Positions 5,659 to 5,812 of a stretch of 5,812 bases of DNA are shown here, piece by piece. Below the pieces are notes generated by a model. That model did no database searches, had not been told where the DNA came from, and was given only the letters and a program-made list of their open reading frames with translations. Within the stretch, counting starts at the first letter, position 1; every line of letters starts with the position of its first letter. Position numbers and translations under genes: made by a program. Source of the DNA: Anaerolineae bacterium (GTDB lineage Bacteria; Chloroflexota; Anaerolineae; B4-G1; SLSP01); assembly GCA_016934645.1 (NCBI GenBank), contig JAFGSL010000656.1, positions 1 to 5,812 on the forward strand, in the 5' to 3' direction.

Positions 5659-5687
5659 ATTATAGCCCAGGCTAGAACATGAGCAAA
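5659..5687 (-). promoter_or_regulatory. Predicted sigma-70-type promoter of the three-gene operon
   Basis: On the - strand a perfect TATAAT (5664-5659) lies 17 bases after TTTGCT (5687-5682), a weak -35 with three matches to TTGACA. Transcription would begin near 5652, giving a leader of about 68 bases that contains the 5610-5644 array. The perfect -10 and correct spacing in an otherwise GC-rich setting support it. Confidence 0.55.
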
Positions 5688-5703
5688 CCGGGTCTTGCCA
5701 TTC

Positions 5704-5719
5704 TTCCCGCGTGCGGGAA
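5704..5719. repeat. Short perfect hairpin upstream of the operon promoter
   Basis: TTCCCGC-GT-GCGGGAA is a 7-bp perfect inverted repeat located about 17 bases upstream of the predicted -35. It could be an operator, the terminator hairpin of a neighbouring gene (no T run is seen), or another dispersed palindrome. Confidence 0.45.
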
Positions 5720-5769
5720 AGGGAACCTAGTACAACGCGGCATAAATCCCTCCCCAGTTTACAGCTTCA

Positions 5770-5812
5770 AGGGGATCGTCAGATCCCCGCGTCTGGCGCA
5801 TAGTCGGGGATC
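5770..5812. repeat. Truncated second copy of the GGGGATC hairpin repeat at the window edge
   Basis: The left arm AGGGGATCGTCAGATCCCC (5770-5788), a 17-base loop (5789-5805) and the first 7 bases of the right arm, GGGGATC (5806-5812), match the element at 3783-3839. The loop is the same length but differs in sequence, and the left arm has GTC where the other copy has GCC. Bases before it (CAG-TT-GCTTC) also resemble those before the first copy. The window ends inside the element. Confidence 0.8.

Overview
The window looks like a piece of a Chloroflexota (Anaerolineae- or Chloroflexia-like) chromosome. This is inferred from style, not from a marker gene. The pointers are secreted proteins built from EPN-type beta domains joined by Thr/Pro linkers, a GerW/YtfJ-like gene without other sporulation genes nearby, and compact GC-rich genes separated by short AT-richer gaps packed with heptanucleotide and palindromic repeats. 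No rRNA, tRNA, transposase, integrase or CRISPR array is visible.

Layout. Positions 1-125 hold a nested palindromic repeat and the leader of the first gene. Two genes run on the + strand. The first (126-2006) is a large secreted multidomain protein. The second (2091-3737) is a membrane-anchored J-domain protein whose outside part looks like a sortase fold lacking its catalytic His and Cys, followed by beta domains. They meet, tail to tail, three genes on the - strand, read in the order 5584-5282, 5129-4686, 4686-3847. The first two encode small proteins with a C-terminal membrane tail; one is a GerW/YtfJ homologue and the other aligns with it without gaps at both ends, so they look like diverged paralogues. 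The third is a PgeF/YfiH-type multicopper-oxidase-like protein whose GTG start shares one base with the stop of the GerW-like gene. A 57-bp perfect hairpin repeat (3783-3839) separates the converging groups, and a truncated second copy of the same family lies at the right edge (5770-5812).

How the parts may work together. The + pair suggests a cell-envelope function: a secreted beta-domain protein next to a protein that could link cytoplasmic DnaK to the outside. The - group is probably one operon from a promoter near 5659-5687, with PgeF translationally coupled to the GerW homologue. The most notable points are the tandem GerW-like pair, the Cys/acidic insert in one of them, the dead sortase-like domain fused to a J domain, and unrelated 7-bp tandem arrays sitting just upstream of the ribosome binding sites of both GerW-like genes. 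No complete new defence or mobile system was found.
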